Assembly (NCBI RefSeq): GCF_038008685.1
Contig: NZ_JBBOZQ010000001.1
Coordinates: 3,534,001 to 3,598,000, forward strand
Direction of reading: 5' to 3'
From: Lysinibacillus sp. FSL W8-0992
Lineage (GTDB): Bacteria > Bacillota > Bacilli > Bacillales_A > Planococcaceae
DNA: 64,000 nucleotides
Positions 53,045 through 62,923 of this stretch are shown here, in pieces (position 1 is the first letter of the stretch; each line of letters starts with the position of its first letter). The position numbers and the translations under genes are program-made. Below the pieces are notes generated by a model. The model saw only the letters and a list, made by a program, of their open reading frames with translations, was not told the origin of the DNA and searched no databases.

Positions 53045-54307
53045 TTATTTAGATAGACTACTCATAATTAATTGACGTTCATTCCAAGTCATTGGTGCAA
53101 TAGCAGATTTTCTTTCAACCATTGTAATTGCGCCATCAACTGGACACACAATGGAGCATAAATTACAACCGACGCAATCCTCCTCACGAACCTTTAACAT
53201 CGGCACTCCATTTTCTGTATATAAATCGATACATTGATGAGACGTATCTTCGCATGCAATATGGCACTTATTACAGTTAATACATACATCATTATTAATT
53301 TCAGCGACTATTTTATAATTTAAATCTAAATTGCCCCAGTCTGAATAGCGAGAAACAGAGCGGCCGACTAGGTCCATCACAGATGCAATTCCTTTATCAT
53401 CTAAATAATTATTTAATCCATCAATCATATCTTCGACAATACTAAATCCGTGGTGCATCGCTGCTGTACATACTTGCACACCTGTTGCACCCATTAAAAT
53501 AAACTCGGCGGCATCTTGCCAATTAGAAATACCACCTATACCCGATATCGGAACATTAATGTGAGGATTACGGGCGCACTCTGCTACCATATTTAATGCA
53601 ATTGGCTTAACAGCTGGACCACAATAGCCGCCATGTGCTCCTTTACCAGCAACATGAGGCACAGTGTTCCATGTATCTAAATCGACACCTGCCAAGCTAT
53701 TAATTGTATTAATCATACTAATAGCATCTGCCCCGCCTCTTGTCGCCGCTTCAGCCGTTACAGTTATATCCGTTATGTTAGGCGTTAACTTCACAATGAC
53801 TGGTGTACGTGCTGCTTCTTTCACCCAATACGTTTGCTTTTCCACCAATTCAGGTACTTGACCAGAGGCGGAGCCCATTCCTCGTTCTGCCATCCCATGT
53901 GGACAACCAAAATTAAGCTCAAGTCCATCTACCCCCACATCTTCTACTCGTTTTACAATTTCATGCCACTTTTCCTGCTTCGGTTCTACCATAAGGGAAG
54001 CAATAATGGCATGGTCAGGGAACCTTTTTTTCGTTTCATAGATTTCTTTTAAGTTTACTTCTAATGGTCGATCTGTAATTAATTCAATATTATTGAAGCC
54101 AGCCACTCGTTGTCCGTTATAACTGACCGCTGCAAATCGTGAAGAAACATTTAAAATCGGTTCACCTAATGTTTTCCATACAGCACCACCCCACCCCGCT
54201 TCAAATGCACGTTGCACTTGATAGCCTGAGTTCGTTGGCGGTGCTGATGCAAGCCAAAATGGATTTGGTGATTTGATCCCCGCTAAATCAATTCGTAAAT
54301 CTGCCAT
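53045..54307 (-). CDS. preA: NAD-dependent dihydropyrimidine dehydrogenase, catalytic subunit
   Basis: About 420 residues: an FMN-binding dihydroorotate-dehydrogenase-like barrel (NPFWLASAPPTNSGYQ, ELNFGCPHGMAERGMG, TPVIVKLTPNITD) and a C-terminal 2[4Fe-4S] ferredoxin domain (CINCNKCHIAC, CVGCNLCSIVC). It reduces uracil and thymine to dihydro forms with electrons from PreT. It lies 13 bases after preT. ATG 54307 is preceded by AAGGGGGGAAG. Confidence 0.95.
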   Translation of the reverse strand: MADLRIDLAGIKSPNPFWLASAPPTNSGYQVQRAFEAGWGGAVWKTLGEPILNVSSRFAAVSYNGQRVAGFNNIELITDRPLEVNLKEIYETKKRFPDHAIIASLMVEPKQEKWHEIVKRVEDVGVDGLELNFGCPHGMAERGMGSASGQVPELVEKQTYWVKEAARTPVIVKLTPNITDITVTAEAATRGGADAISMINTINSLAGVDLDTWNTVPHVAGKGAHGGYCGPAVKPIALNMVAECARNPHINVPISGIGGISNWQDAAEFILMGATGVQVCTAAMHHGFSIVEDMIDGLNNYLDDKGIASVMDLVGRSVSRYSDWGNLDLNYKIVAEINNDVCINCNKCHIACEDTSHQCIDLYTENGVPMLKVREEDCVGCNLCSIVCPVDGAITMVERKSAIAPMTWNERQLIMSSLSK

Positions 54308-54320
54308 GTCACTTCCCCCC

Positions 54321-55688
54321 TTATGCAATCTCGCTTGGTTTTCTTAAACGCTCATGAATCTTATAAGCTGCATCTTTACCTTGCTGAACTGCTGTTACAA
54401 CCATTGCCTCACCTTGTCCGTTTCCAAACACAACATCACCACATGCAAACACTTTTTTATTGGATGTTTGCATCGTCGTTTCATCAATATCGACAACCCC
54501 ATGTGTATGCTGCAATCCAAAAGATTCAATTAATGATACGAAACGTGTTTGACCAATCGCTTTAATGACTGCATCGACGCTTATTATAAAGTTGGACCCA
54601 GCTATTTCTTCTGGTCTTTGTCGGCCATCTGCTCCTGGTGCACCTAGCTTCATTTTCGTGCATTCAATGCCAACAACTTCACCAGCTTCATTGCCGATAA
54701 TTTTTTTCGGCGCAGTTAACCAGTTAAACTCCACACCATCTTGCTTGGCAAATTCAAATTCAAATTTGTAGGCAGTCATTTCTTTTTGAGTTCTTCTATA
54801 AAGAATTTTCACATTGTCTGCACCTAATCGCACAGCACAAGTAGCCCCATCAATTGCTGTATTACCAGCACCAATAACAGCTACGCGTTTCCCTACCATC
54901 TCAGTTGGAAGCGCTCCCACTTTTGTTTGCTTTACAAACTCAATTGCATCGTGGACGCCGACAAGTTCTTCTCCCTCGATCCCAAGATTCGGCACTGCTC
55001 CCATACCAACTGCTAAAATAACACTGTCAAATTGTTCTAAAATTTCATCTGCGGAAATATCAATCCCAACCCTAGTATTTGTTTGAATGTTTACACCAAG
55101 CTTCACAATTTGTTCAACTTCCCAATCAGCTACCTCATTTGGTAATCGGAATGACACGATGCCATAGCTTCCTAGCCCACCTGCTTTCGATTCAGCTTCA
55201 TAGATTGTGACACTATAACCAAAACGACTAAGCTCACGTGCCGCAGAAAGACCCGCTGGACCAGCTCCAATAATAGCGACCTTTAGTCCATTACTTTCGC
55301 CTTTCTTAAATAGCTGTGCATTTGTCTCCATTGCCCAATCAGTAGCATAACGCTGTAGTTCACCAATTTTGATTGGCTTCGTTGAGGAATTTAATACACA
55401 TGCCCCCTCACAGAGCTCCTCTGTTGGACAAACTCTTGCACAACTTGCACCAATTGGGTTTGCTTCTAATATAGTAGTAGCAGAGCCCTTCATATTACCT
55501 GATGCAATTTTTTTTATGAAATTTGGTATTTGAATACTCGTTGGACAAGCTTTAATACAAGGTGCGTCATAACAATAGAGACAACGATTTGCTTCTTCAA
55601 TTGCTTCATTTTTTGTCATTCTGCTAGTTAACTCAACAAAATTACGTTTAAGTTGCTTCGTCATTTCATGTTCTTGAATCGGAACCAT
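54321..55688 (-). CDS. preT: Dihydropyrimidine dehydrogenase, NADH-binding FeS subunit
   Basis: About 455 residues: N-terminal double-cluster domain (RCLYCYDAPCIKACPTSIQ, SCARVCPTEELCEGAC), FAD motif GAGPAGLSAARELS and NAD(P) motif VIGAGNTAIDGATCAVRLGA, as in PreT and glutamate-synthase small subunits. It takes electrons from NADH and feeds PreA. ATG 55688 is eight bases after GAGGGGG; 35 more upstream codons in the open frame are unsupported. Second of the pyrimidine genes after hydA. Confidence 0.94.
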   Translation of the reverse strand: MVPIQEHEMTKQLKRNFVELTSRMTKNEAIEEANRCLYCYDAPCIKACPTSIQIPNFIKKIASGNMKGSATTILEANPIGASCARVCPTEELCEGACVLNSSTKPIKIGELQRYATDWAMETNAQLFKKGESNGLKVAIIGAGPAGLSAARELSRFGYSVTIYEAESKAGGLGSYGIVSFRLPNEVADWEVEQIVKLGVNIQTNTRVGIDISADEILEQFDSVILAVGMGAVPNLGIEGEELVGVHDAIEFVKQTKVGALPTEMVGKRVAVIGAGNTAIDGATCAVRLGADNVKILYRRTQKEMTAYKFEFEFAKQDGVEFNWLTAPKKIIGNEAGEVVGIECTKMKLGAPGADGRQRPEEIAGSNFIISVDAVIKAIGQTRFVSLIESFGLQHTHGVVDIDETTMQTSNKKVFACGDVVFGNGQGEAMVVTAVQQGKDAAYKIHERLRKPSEIA

Positions 55689-55894
55689 TTCCACATCCCC
55701 CTCATGTGTTCTTGATGTGACTCGCCATTGTTTAATAGCCGATTGTCTTGTTCTCCAGTCAAAACAATCGGCCATGCATTGCCTTTTATTCAATTATGTC
55801 TTATTTGATTTAGCCGGTGAGTGAACTTCACTAAATCGAAGAGCTATTTGCTATACTTTCCCCACTTATAAAATGGAAAATCTGCTGAAGCAAG

Positions 55895-57298
55895 TTATAT
55901 TTTTATCGTTTCTGCAGCAGATGTTTTCAACTCTCGTTTTATAAAACGCCCACTACCTAATACACCGACAAATTCTTTTTCTTTAATAACGTATTCACCA
56001 CGTACAAGGACAGAAATTGGTTCACCAGTAACTTCCCAGCCTTCATACGCGTTGTAATCGACATTCATATGATGTGTTTTAGCGGAAATTTCGCGTTTTA
56101 CATCCGGATCGAAAATAACAATATCAGCATCTGAGCCAATTGCTATTGTCCCTTTTTGAGGGAATAGACCGAAGATTTTTGCTGCACTCGTCGAAATCAT
56201 ATCGACAAATTCATTAATTGATATTTTGCCCTTTGCGACACCTTCTGAATATAAGATGCTAAAGCGGTCTTCAATAAACGGTCCACCATTCGGAATTTTT
56301 GAAAAATCATTTAATCCTAATTGTTTTTTACCGTTAAAGCTAAATGAGCATTGATCAGATCCAATTGTTTGTAATTGCTTTGCTTTTAGCGCATTCCATA
56401 GATGCTCCTGATGATATTTCGGACGAAGTGGTGGTGACCAAACGTATTTCGCCCCTTCAAAGCCTGGTTGTGCTAATGCAGACTGATCTAAAGTTAAATA
56501 AGGTGGACATGTTTCTCCATACACGTCGTAGCCTTTTTCACGCGCTGATATAATTTCGTCTACCGCCTCTTTACAAGTAACATGAACAACATACAATGTT
56601 GCGCCTGCTAAATGAGCTAGTTCAATCGCACGTTTTGTCGCTTCACCTTCTAACTCTGCTGGACGAGTAAGAGCGTGGTAAATAGGCTCTTTATGTCCCG
56701 CTTTTCTCGCCTCTTCAACAAGCTCGTCGATTACAGAGCCATTTTCACAATGCACCATAACGGTAGCGCCAACATCTTTTGCAATTTTAAAAGCTTTAAA
56801 AAGCGTGCGATCTGTCGCTTGGAATTCTTTTGCATAAGCCATAAAGACCTTTACAGATGTAATCCCTTCTTGCTCTAATAATACCGGTAACTCCGCCTCT
56901 GTCTCTGGCGTTAAATCACCAATCATTAAGTGGAATCCATAATCAATCGCTGATTTCCCTTTTGCCTTTTCATGCCACTTGTCAACAGCTGTAGAAAGCT
57001 TCTTTTCACCAGCCGTTAAGCAAAAGTCTAAAATGGTTGTTGTGCCACCAAACGCCGCCGCAATCGTACCAGATTTCCAGTCATCATCTGTCACTGTATT
57101 GTTAAAAGGCATATCTAAATGTGTATGCGGATCAATCCCTCCTGGCATAACATATTTGCCTGTAGCATCAATGATTTCTGCGCCTTCTACGGATAAATTT
57201 TTGCCAATTTGTACAATCTTTCCATTTTCTATAAGAATATCTGCCTCGTACACATCTGAAGCAGTTGCTACTCGTCCACCTTGAATGATTTTTTTCAT
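55895..57298 (-). CDS. hydA: Dihydropyrimidinase (D-hydantoinase)
   Basis: About 467 residues of the amidohydrolase fold: metal ligands in IDPHTHLDMPF, the carbamylated-lysine segment SVKVFMAY, VMVHCENG, VVHVTCKEA and GSDQCSFSF. It opens the dihydrouracil/dihydrothymine ring to N-carbamoyl-beta-amino acid, and D-hydantoins as a side or main activity. ATG 57298 follows AGGTGAGGG. It is 200 bases upstream of preT on the same strand. Confidence 0.94.
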   Translation of the reverse strand: MKKIIQGGRVATASDVYEADILIENGKIVQIGKNLSVEGAEIIDATGKYVMPGGIDPHTHLDMPFNNTVTDDDWKSGTIAAAFGGTTTILDFCLTAGEKKLSTAVDKWHEKAKGKSAIDYGFHLMIGDLTPETEAELPVLLEQEGITSVKVFMAYAKEFQATDRTLFKAFKIAKDVGATVMVHCENGSVIDELVEEARKAGHKEPIYHALTRPAELEGEATKRAIELAHLAGATLYVVHVTCKEAVDEIISAREKGYDVYGETCPPYLTLDQSALAQPGFEGAKYVWSPPLRPKYHQEHLWNALKAKQLQTIGSDQCSFSFNGKKQLGLNDFSKIPNGGPFIEDRFSILYSEGVAKGKISINEFVDMISTSAAKIFGLFPQKGTIAIGSDADIVIFDPDVKREISAKTHHMNVDYNAYEGWEVTGEPISVLVRGEYVIKEKEFVGVLGSGRFIKRELKTSAAETIKI

Positions 57299-57454
57299 GC
57301 TATCCCTCACCTTTCGTGTCAATTCAAGTAAATTATGTTGAATCTATTCTAGTAGCCTGATAGTTTGCAAAATCACCATAAAAATTTAACTTGCACTTAG
57401 CACAGCTGAGTCCGTCATGGTCAAATGTACTTATCTATTAATATTCTAGTAAAA

Positions 57455-58699
57455 TTAATTTAACGTATACGATGCCCCTATACTAAATTTCGTTTGCATT
57501 GTTAGTACCGTTTCAAGTAGTACATCTGCTCCTTTTGCGCAATCTTCAAACGATGTTTCCTCCTCCTCGCAATGACTCTTACCATGAATACTCGGTACAA
57601 AAATCATTGCTGAAGGAATCATATTAGCTATATATTGCGCATCATGTCCTGCACCACTAAACATTCGATGAGCGCTATAACCAAAGCGCTGGCATGACAT
57701 TTCGATTTCATCACAAATTTGTGTATCAAACATTACCGTATCTCTACCCCAAAGTTTAACTGGCTGTATGCGGCAACCCATATCCTCTGTCGGTAAGGCA
57801 TTCAAGATTTCTTCAACTCTTTGCATTACATCAGGCTTTTGATGACGCGAATCAATTGTAAATGTCACTTTATTTGGAATAACGGTATGAATATTAGGGA
57901 AAACATTCATTCGTCCAAACGTAAACACTAATTGTTCGTCAATTTCCCCAAGCTGTTCATATAAAGACAACATTGTTTTTGCTGCAACAATCATCGGATC
58001 TTTGCGCATTGACATAGGGGTCGTGCCAGCATGATTAGATTCACCTGTGATAGTAATTTCATAACATACCATTCCAAGTACACCTTGGACAACGCCAATT
58101 TCTAATTGCTTCGCTTCTAGTACTGGCCCTTGTTCAATATGGAGTTCGATATAAGCGAGTGCTTCTTTTAAACGATGCTGCGGGTAACCCTCATAACCAC
58201 TAGCTTTTAATGCCTCTTGAAAGGACATGCCATTTTTATCAACCGACTGTAGCATTTTGTCCTTCTCAAATTTTGAAGCAATTACGCCTGAGCTCATCAT
58301 CGCTGGATCAAAGCGAGCACCTTCTTCATTTGTAAAATTAACAATCATTAATGGTACATCTAGCTCTACATCGTTGTCCTTCAATGTTCTAATCGCTTCT
58401 AAAGCTGTTAAAACACCTAAAACACCATCAAACTTGCCACCCTTTTCAACAGAATCTAAATGTGATCCCATGACAATTGGAGGAACTTCTTTTTTTCCTG
58501 GTAGAAGGGCATAGATATTGGCCATATCATCCACCTTGATTTCCATACCTAATTCCTCGCAACACTTGCAAAAATAATCCCTAGCTAAAACATCCTCATT
58601 CGAAAGAGACAAACGTGTTACGCCACCGTTTATAGTAGCCCCAAACTGACTAAATTGTTCAATTGAATCTTGCAATCGTCTACTATTACATTTATACAT
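57455..58699 (-). CDS. M20-family N-carbamoyl-amino-acid hydrolase / beta-ureidopropionase
   Basis: About 414 residues with metal-site blocks GSHLDSVEKGGKFDGVLG, NEEGARFDPAMMSSG and HIEQGPVLE, GESNHAGTTPM in the dimerisation domain, and the late metal His in SGAGHDAQY. These define the AmaB/AllC/PydC group. With dihydropyrimidinase next to it, cleavage of N-carbamoyl-beta-alanine to beta-alanine, ammonia and CO2 is the likely reaction. ATG 58699 follows GAGAGG. First gene of the minus-strand run, divergent from pucR. Confidence 0.92.
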   Translation of the reverse strand: MYKCNSRRLQDSIEQFSQFGATINGGVTRLSLSNEDVLARDYFCKCCEELGMEIKVDDMANIYALLPGKKEVPPIVMGSHLDSVEKGGKFDGVLGVLTALEAIRTLKDNDVELDVPLMIVNFTNEEGARFDPAMMSSGVIASKFEKDKMLQSVDKNGMSFQEALKASGYEGYPQHRLKEALAYIELHIEQGPVLEAKQLEIGVVQGVLGMVCYEITITGESNHAGTTPMSMRKDPMIVAAKTMLSLYEQLGEIDEQLVFTFGRMNVFPNIHTVIPNKVTFTIDSRHQKPDVMQRVEEILNALPTEDMGCRIQPVKLWGRDTVMFDTQICDEIEMSCQRFGYSAHRMFSGAGHDAQYIANMIPSAMIFVPSIHGKSHCEEEETSFEDCAKGADVLLETVLTMQTKFSIGASYTLN

Positions 58700-58838
58700 A
58701 TGCAAGTCCTCTCTTTCACAGTAGTTAATAAACATTCTAAATTAGATAAAATTTACGAGATATGGATATAAAACTAAAAAAATATGTGCATCTGCACATG
58801 ATATATGGTAAGTTATGTTCATATTAAGGGGGGAAACT

Positions 58839-60008
58839 ATGGGAACGATTCGCAAAATTGTGGAGGGAGTTCAATTCCCTATGCTGACATTAGTAGCTGG
58901 ACAAAGTGGAGCACATCGCAGAGTTACCGGTATTAACGTAGTAGAAAGCATTGATTTAATTATGTTTTGCCGACCAAATGAACTAGTCGTCACTACAGGT
59001 ATTAACTTATCACAGCAAGAAGATTCCTTAGAACAACTCGTTAAGTTAGCTTACGCAAAAAAAGTAGCAGGCTTTATTATTAACATAGGCCCTTATATTT
59101 CTGCTATTCCACAGTCGATCATTACTTTTGCTAACGAGCATGATTTCCCTGTTTTTCAAATGCCTTGGCATTGTCGAATAGCTGATTTATTAAAAACTAC
59201 TTTTCAATTTATTGCGAACCATCATCAAGAGCATTCCATCGAAGAAAAGGTCCTTTATAATTTACTTTTTCACTATAAAAAACATATGGACACGACAAAA
59301 GAACAACTAGCGCAACTCGGATTCCCACAAGGTAGAGAGCTTGCCATCATCACTTGCTCAACGATAGGCTCCCAGTCTAGCATTGACAGATATGAGGTCA
59401 TGGTCCAATTTGCATTTCAACATCGCTATAAACGGTTTTTAAAACTAAAGTATAAAAATCACCTCATTTTTTTAATTGATAGGGCACAAATCAATACACC
59501 GAACATCCCCTTCTCGAAAATTGTTGAAGAAATCTATGATAAAATTAAACAAAAAAATGGCACCCTCGATATGATTATCGGTAAAGGAAACTATCAAAAA
59601 GAGCACGAAAATATACGTAAAAGCTATGAAGAATCATTAACTGTAATCCAATTAGCTCAGCTTCATAACAACCGATTCCTATACAAATATAAAGATATTG
59701 GCGCCTATCAAATTATTATGGCCGTTCAAAACCAACCATTAATGCAATCCTTTAGCCAAGATATATTAGGTCAATTACATCGCTACGATGAGCTACACAA
59801 CACGGATTATGTAGCATTTTTACGCATTTTTCTTGAGGAAAATGGCAGTACGAGTAAAATAAGCGAACGACAATTTATACATCGTAATACCGTCCTTTAC
59901 AAAATTAAAAAAATAGAAGTGCTTTTAGATATGGATTTAACAAATCCATTTACAAAAACAAATCTCTACTTAGCTTTTTTAATAGAAGATGTGTTAACAC
60001 ATCATTAA
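58839..60008 (+). CDS. PucR-family transcriptional regulator
   Basis: About 389 residues: N-terminal PucR domain (VVESIDLIMFCRPNELVVTTG), a central GGDEF-like region and a C-terminal helix-turn-helix (ISERQFIHRNTVLYKIKKIE). PucR activates purine/ureide catabolism genes in Bacillus; here its divergent position suggests it controls the pyrimidine-degradation run, and perhaps the dehydrogenase downstream. ATG 58839 follows AAGGGGGG. Confidence 0.92.
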   Translation: MGTIRKIVEGVQFPMLTLVAGQSGAHRRVTGINVVESIDLIMFCRPNELVVTTGINLSQQEDSLEQLVKLAYAKKVAGFIINIGPYISAIPQSIITFANEHDFPVFQMPWHCRIADLLKTTFQFIANHHQEHSIEEKVLYNLLFHYKKHMDTTKEQLAQLGFPQGRELAIITCSTIGSQSSIDRYEVMVQFAFQHRYKRFLKLKYKNHLIFLIDRAQINTPNIPFSKIVEEIYDKIKQKNGTLDMIIGKGNYQKEHENIRKSYEESLTVIQLAQLHNNRFLYKYKDIGAYQIIMAVQNQPLMQSFSQDILGQLHRYDELHNTDYVAFLRIFLEENGSTSKISERQFIHRNTVLYKIKKIEVLLDMDLTNPFTKTNLYLAFLIEDVLTHH

Positions 60009-60219
60009 TTGTAGTTTGTAGTATGGTACTCCTTTCAATATTTATATCTGAATTTTCAATCAATAGATTGTCCTTCTAAAACAATTAAGCTATTCATATA
60101 AAGTAATAATGGAGTAAACGCCATCTGTTGCAAATAAGCGCAGCTTTAATAACTGGTAATAGGTTTTAGTAGTATTGCTATAAATTGAATAGTTCATCAT
60201 TGCTAGAATTGAAGGAGGA

Positions 60220-61749
60220 ATGTTTAGGATGGTAACGAATACAGGCTTAAAAGAATTAGGGCATTTTATTAATGGGGAAATTGTCGTTGGCAAAAGTGGG
60301 AACTTTTCTAATGTATATAACCCTAGTACAGGAGCAGTAATTGCACGTGTCCCTCTTGCAACAAAAGAAGAAGTGCAAGCGGCAATCGTTAGTGCTAAAA
60401 ATGCATTTCCAGCTTGGCGCGGACTTTCCGTTGGGAAACGTGCTGAAATTGTGTTGAAGTTTCGGCAATTACTAACAGCACGCATGGATGAATTAATCGA
60501 CTTGATTTGTACAGAAAGCGGGAAAACGATTGAAGATGCCAAAGGTGAAATTACAAGAGGCTTAGAGTCAGTTGACTTGGCAATCAATGCCCCTCATTTA
60601 GTAAAAGGCGAATATTCAGTTAATGTAGGTGGGAATATTAATGCATATTCTGCAAAAGCACCACTTGGCGTTGTTGCAGCGATTTCCCCTTTTAATTTCC
60701 CCGTGATGGTTCCACTTGCTATTACAAGTATGGCAGTTGCTGTAGGGAATGCCGTTATTTTAAAACCGTCTGAGCGTGTTCCTTGCTCTGCACTCTTTTT
60801 ATCAGAGCTTTGGAAGGAAGCAGGTTTACCAGATGGGATTTGGACAGTCATTAATGGTGACAAGGATACAGTCAATGAGCTTTTAACGAATCCTTCCATT
60901 GAGGCTATTTCATTTGTCGGATCAACACCAGTTGCTGAATATATTTATGCAACAGGCTCTAAACATGGGAAACGTGTCACAGCATTAGGTGGTGGCAAAA
61001 ACAATATGGTTGTTATGCCTGATGCAGATTTAGAACAAGTTGCCAATGCCTTTTTAGGTGCAGCTTATGGTGCTGCATCACAACGATGTATGGCCATTTC
61101 TACAATCATTCCAGTTGGCGAAACTACAGCTGAAAAGCTTGTAAAAATATTAGCTGATAAAATTTCAGCTTTAAAAGTAGGACCTTATACTGACAAAGAA
61201 GTTGATTTTGGTCCTGTTATTACTCAACAATCGAAAGATGCTATCATAGGCTTTATTGAACGCAGTCTTAAAGAAGGTGCTACTATCGTATGCGATGGTC
61301 GTCAACCAGAAATTTCGAAAAAATCTAATGGTTTTTATTTAGGCCCAACATTATTGGATCACGTAAAACCAGGTATGGAAATTTATGAGCAAGAAGTATT
61401 CGGACCTGCTCGTAATGTCGTACGTGTGCAAACATTGGAGGAAGCTATTGATTTAATTAATAATCACGAGTTAGGAAACGGCGTAACTATCTTTACAAAT
61501 AATGGAGCAGCTGCTCGTAAATTCACTTCTGAAATTGAAGTGGGTATGGTTGGCGTAAACGTGCCTATCCCAATACCTGTCGGCTACCATAATTTTGGGG
61601 GCTGGAAACGTTCAAAATTTGGTGAAGGTCATATGTTTGGACCAGACCAAGTCCGCTTCTTTACGAAAGCTAAAACAATTTCCGAAAAGTGGTTTGAAGA
61701 TACTACAGAATCTGCATCATCCTTTGCTTTTCCTAGTAATAACGACTAG
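60220..61749 (+). CDS. mmsA: CoA-acylating (methyl)malonate-semialdehyde dehydrogenase
   Basis: About 509 residues of the aldehyde-dehydrogenase fold: ISPFNFPVMVPLAITSMA, SFVGSTPVAEYIY, and the catalytic cysteine in ASQRCMAIST rather than the GQ-C context of ordinary aldehyde dehydrogenases, which marks the MmsA/IolA group. It would convert malonate semialdehyde (from beta-alanine) to acetyl-CoA, or methylmalonate semialdehyde (from thymine) to propionyl-CoA, closing the pathway to its left. Two ATGs (60220, 60229) are both imperfectly spaced from GGAGG. A terminator follows. Confidence 0.93.
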   Translation: MFRMVTNTGLKELGHFINGEIVVGKSGNFSNVYNPSTGAVIARVPLATKEEVQAAIVSAKNAFPAWRGLSVGKRAEIVLKFRQLLTARMDELIDLICTESGKTIEDAKGEITRGLESVDLAINAPHLVKGEYSVNVGGNINAYSAKAPLGVVAAISPFNFPVMVPLAITSMAVAVGNAVILKPSERVPCSALFLSELWKEAGLPDGIWTVINGDKDTVNELLTNPSIEAISFVGSTPVAEYIYATGSKHGKRVTALGGGKNNMVVMPDADLEQVANAFLGAAYGAASQRCMAISTIIPVGETTAEKLVKILADKISALKVGPYTDKEVDFGPVITQQSKDAIIGFIERSLKEGATIVCDGRQPEISKKSNGFYLGPTLLDHVKPGMEIYEQEVFGPARNVVRVQTLEEAIDLINNHELGNGVTIFTNNGAAARKFTSEIEVGMVGVNVPIPIPVGYHNFGGWKRSKFGEGHMFGPDQVRFFTKAKTISEKWFEDTTESASSFAFPSNND

Positions 61750-61756
61750 AAATACA

Positions 61757-61790
61757 AGCCGTCTCACTGTGCATATGAGACGGCTATTTG
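61757..61790 (+). terminator. Terminator after mmsA
   Basis: Perfect 10-bp stem AGCCGTCTCA/TGAGACGGCT (61757-61766 and 61776-61785) with ATTTGTT after it. Confidence 0.85.
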
Positions 61791-61795
61791 TTACT

Positions 61796-61831
61796 AAAAA
61801 ACTGATGTACCAACTTGGCCATCAGTTTTTT
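61796..61831. terminator. Terminator after the DUF378 gene
   Basis: Stem AAAAACTGATG/CATCAGTTTTT with T runs on both strands, between mmsA and the convergent DUF378 gene; it can act on both. Confidence 0.88.
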
Positions 61832-61836
61832 AGTGC

Positions 61837-62163
61837 TTACTTTTTCTTGTTATTTATATCTTTTTTGTTCGTTTTTGGAACATCTGTGAAATCTGCTTCT
61901 TCCCCAGCCTCCATACCATAACTCGGATTGCTATTAATACGAGTATGTGGATCGAAGTCCGCATCCTCATCCAAACGCTTCATGAGAATTGGAATTGATA
62001 CAAGTCCAGCTAGTCCGACAAGCGCATATACCCATCTAGACAATACCGCTGTTTGTCCACCAAATAAATAGGCGACTAAATCAAATCTAAAAAATCCTAT
62101 TAGTCCCCAGTTAATTGCACCAATAATTACGAGAACTAAGGCAATCCTATATAATACACCCAT
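61837..62163 (-). CDS. DUF378 membrane protein (YuzA-like)
   Basis: 108 residues: two membrane helices (IALVLVIIGAINWGLIGFF, and VYALVGLAGLVSIPIL) matching DUF378, then a hydrophilic tail rich in Asp, Asn and Lys that is longer than the usual domain. Function unknown. AAGGAGG precedes the ATG with good spacing. Confidence 0.88.
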   Translation of the reverse strand: MGVLYRIALVLVIIGAINWGLIGFFRFDLVAYLFGGQTAVLSRWVYALVGLAGLVSIPILMKRLDEDADFDPHTRINSNPSYGMEAGEEADFTDVPKTNKKDINNKKK

Positions 62164-62440
62164 TCGTAGTACCTCCTTTCTTCTATAGTGTGGCGAAGCA
62201 AATCACATGTCTGGCAAAGATAAACCTTCACCATTGTAAAATGCAACACTTTGCTATGACTAATGGCAAACTGACCATTGGCCAATGTGTCATGTAAGTT
62301 ATTTACAACACTCATAATGACGGTCTTATTTTTCGCAATAACTGTTTTTTTATACAAAGGTACGCTTTGCTAGTCCATAACTGCAAAAGAGCATACAAAA
62401 AGCACTAATAAATCTATTAGCGCTTAATATTTAGTACTCG

Positions 62441-62923
62441 TTATTTACCTTTATGAAATGACTTTTCATGCTGAAGTAACCATTCTTTCCGCCATAAACC
62501 GCCAGCATAACCAGTTAAAGTACCATTTGAGCCAATAATACGATGACAAGGAATAACAATGCTTAATTTATTTTTGCCATTTGCATTGCCAACAGCTCTT
62601 ATCGCTTTTTCATTGCCAATTGACATGGCAATCGTTTTATAAGTCCCTATTTCAGCGTATCCTATATTAGTCAATGCTTGCCATACTCGGTTTTGAAAGT
62701 TGGTGCCTTCAACGCTATATGGAAAAGTAAAAGTAAAACGTTGTCCTTGAAAATATTCATCCAATTGCTTTAGGCAATCAAGTAAAATTTTCGGTGTTGA
62801 ATCATTTTGGATATTTATTATTTGTTGTCGCTCGGAAAACATAATTGAACAAACAGCTTTATCACTTCCTATAATTTCTATAATACCGATAGGAGAATTG
62901 TAATCCACTTTATACTTTGTCAT
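62441..62923 (-). CDS. ogt: Methylated-DNA--protein-cysteine methyltransferase
   Basis: About 160 residues with the active-site Cys126 in IVIPCHRIIG and the helix FQNRVWQALTNIGY for DNA binding. It removes O6-alkyl groups from guanine by irreversible transfer to Cys126. Last gene of the adaA-alkA-ogt unit, overlapping alkA by 14 bases. ATG 62923 is seven bases after GGAGG. In Bacillus the equivalent role is AdaB. Confidence 0.94.
   Translation of the reverse strand: MTKYKVDYNSPIGIIEIIGSDKAVCSIMFSERQQIINIQNDSTPKILLDCLKQLDEYFQGQRFTFTFPYSVEGTNFQNRVWQALTNIGYAEIGTYKTIAMSIGNEKAIRAVGNANGKNKLSIVIPCHRIIGSNGTLTGYAGGLWRKEWLLQHEKSFHKGK

Noticed and set aside
62136-62357. 73-codon minus-strand ORF ahead of the DUF378 gene
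   Set aside because: It overlaps the ribosome binding site and start of the DUF378 gene and its last residues come from that leader. No ribosome binding site of its own and no family resemblance.
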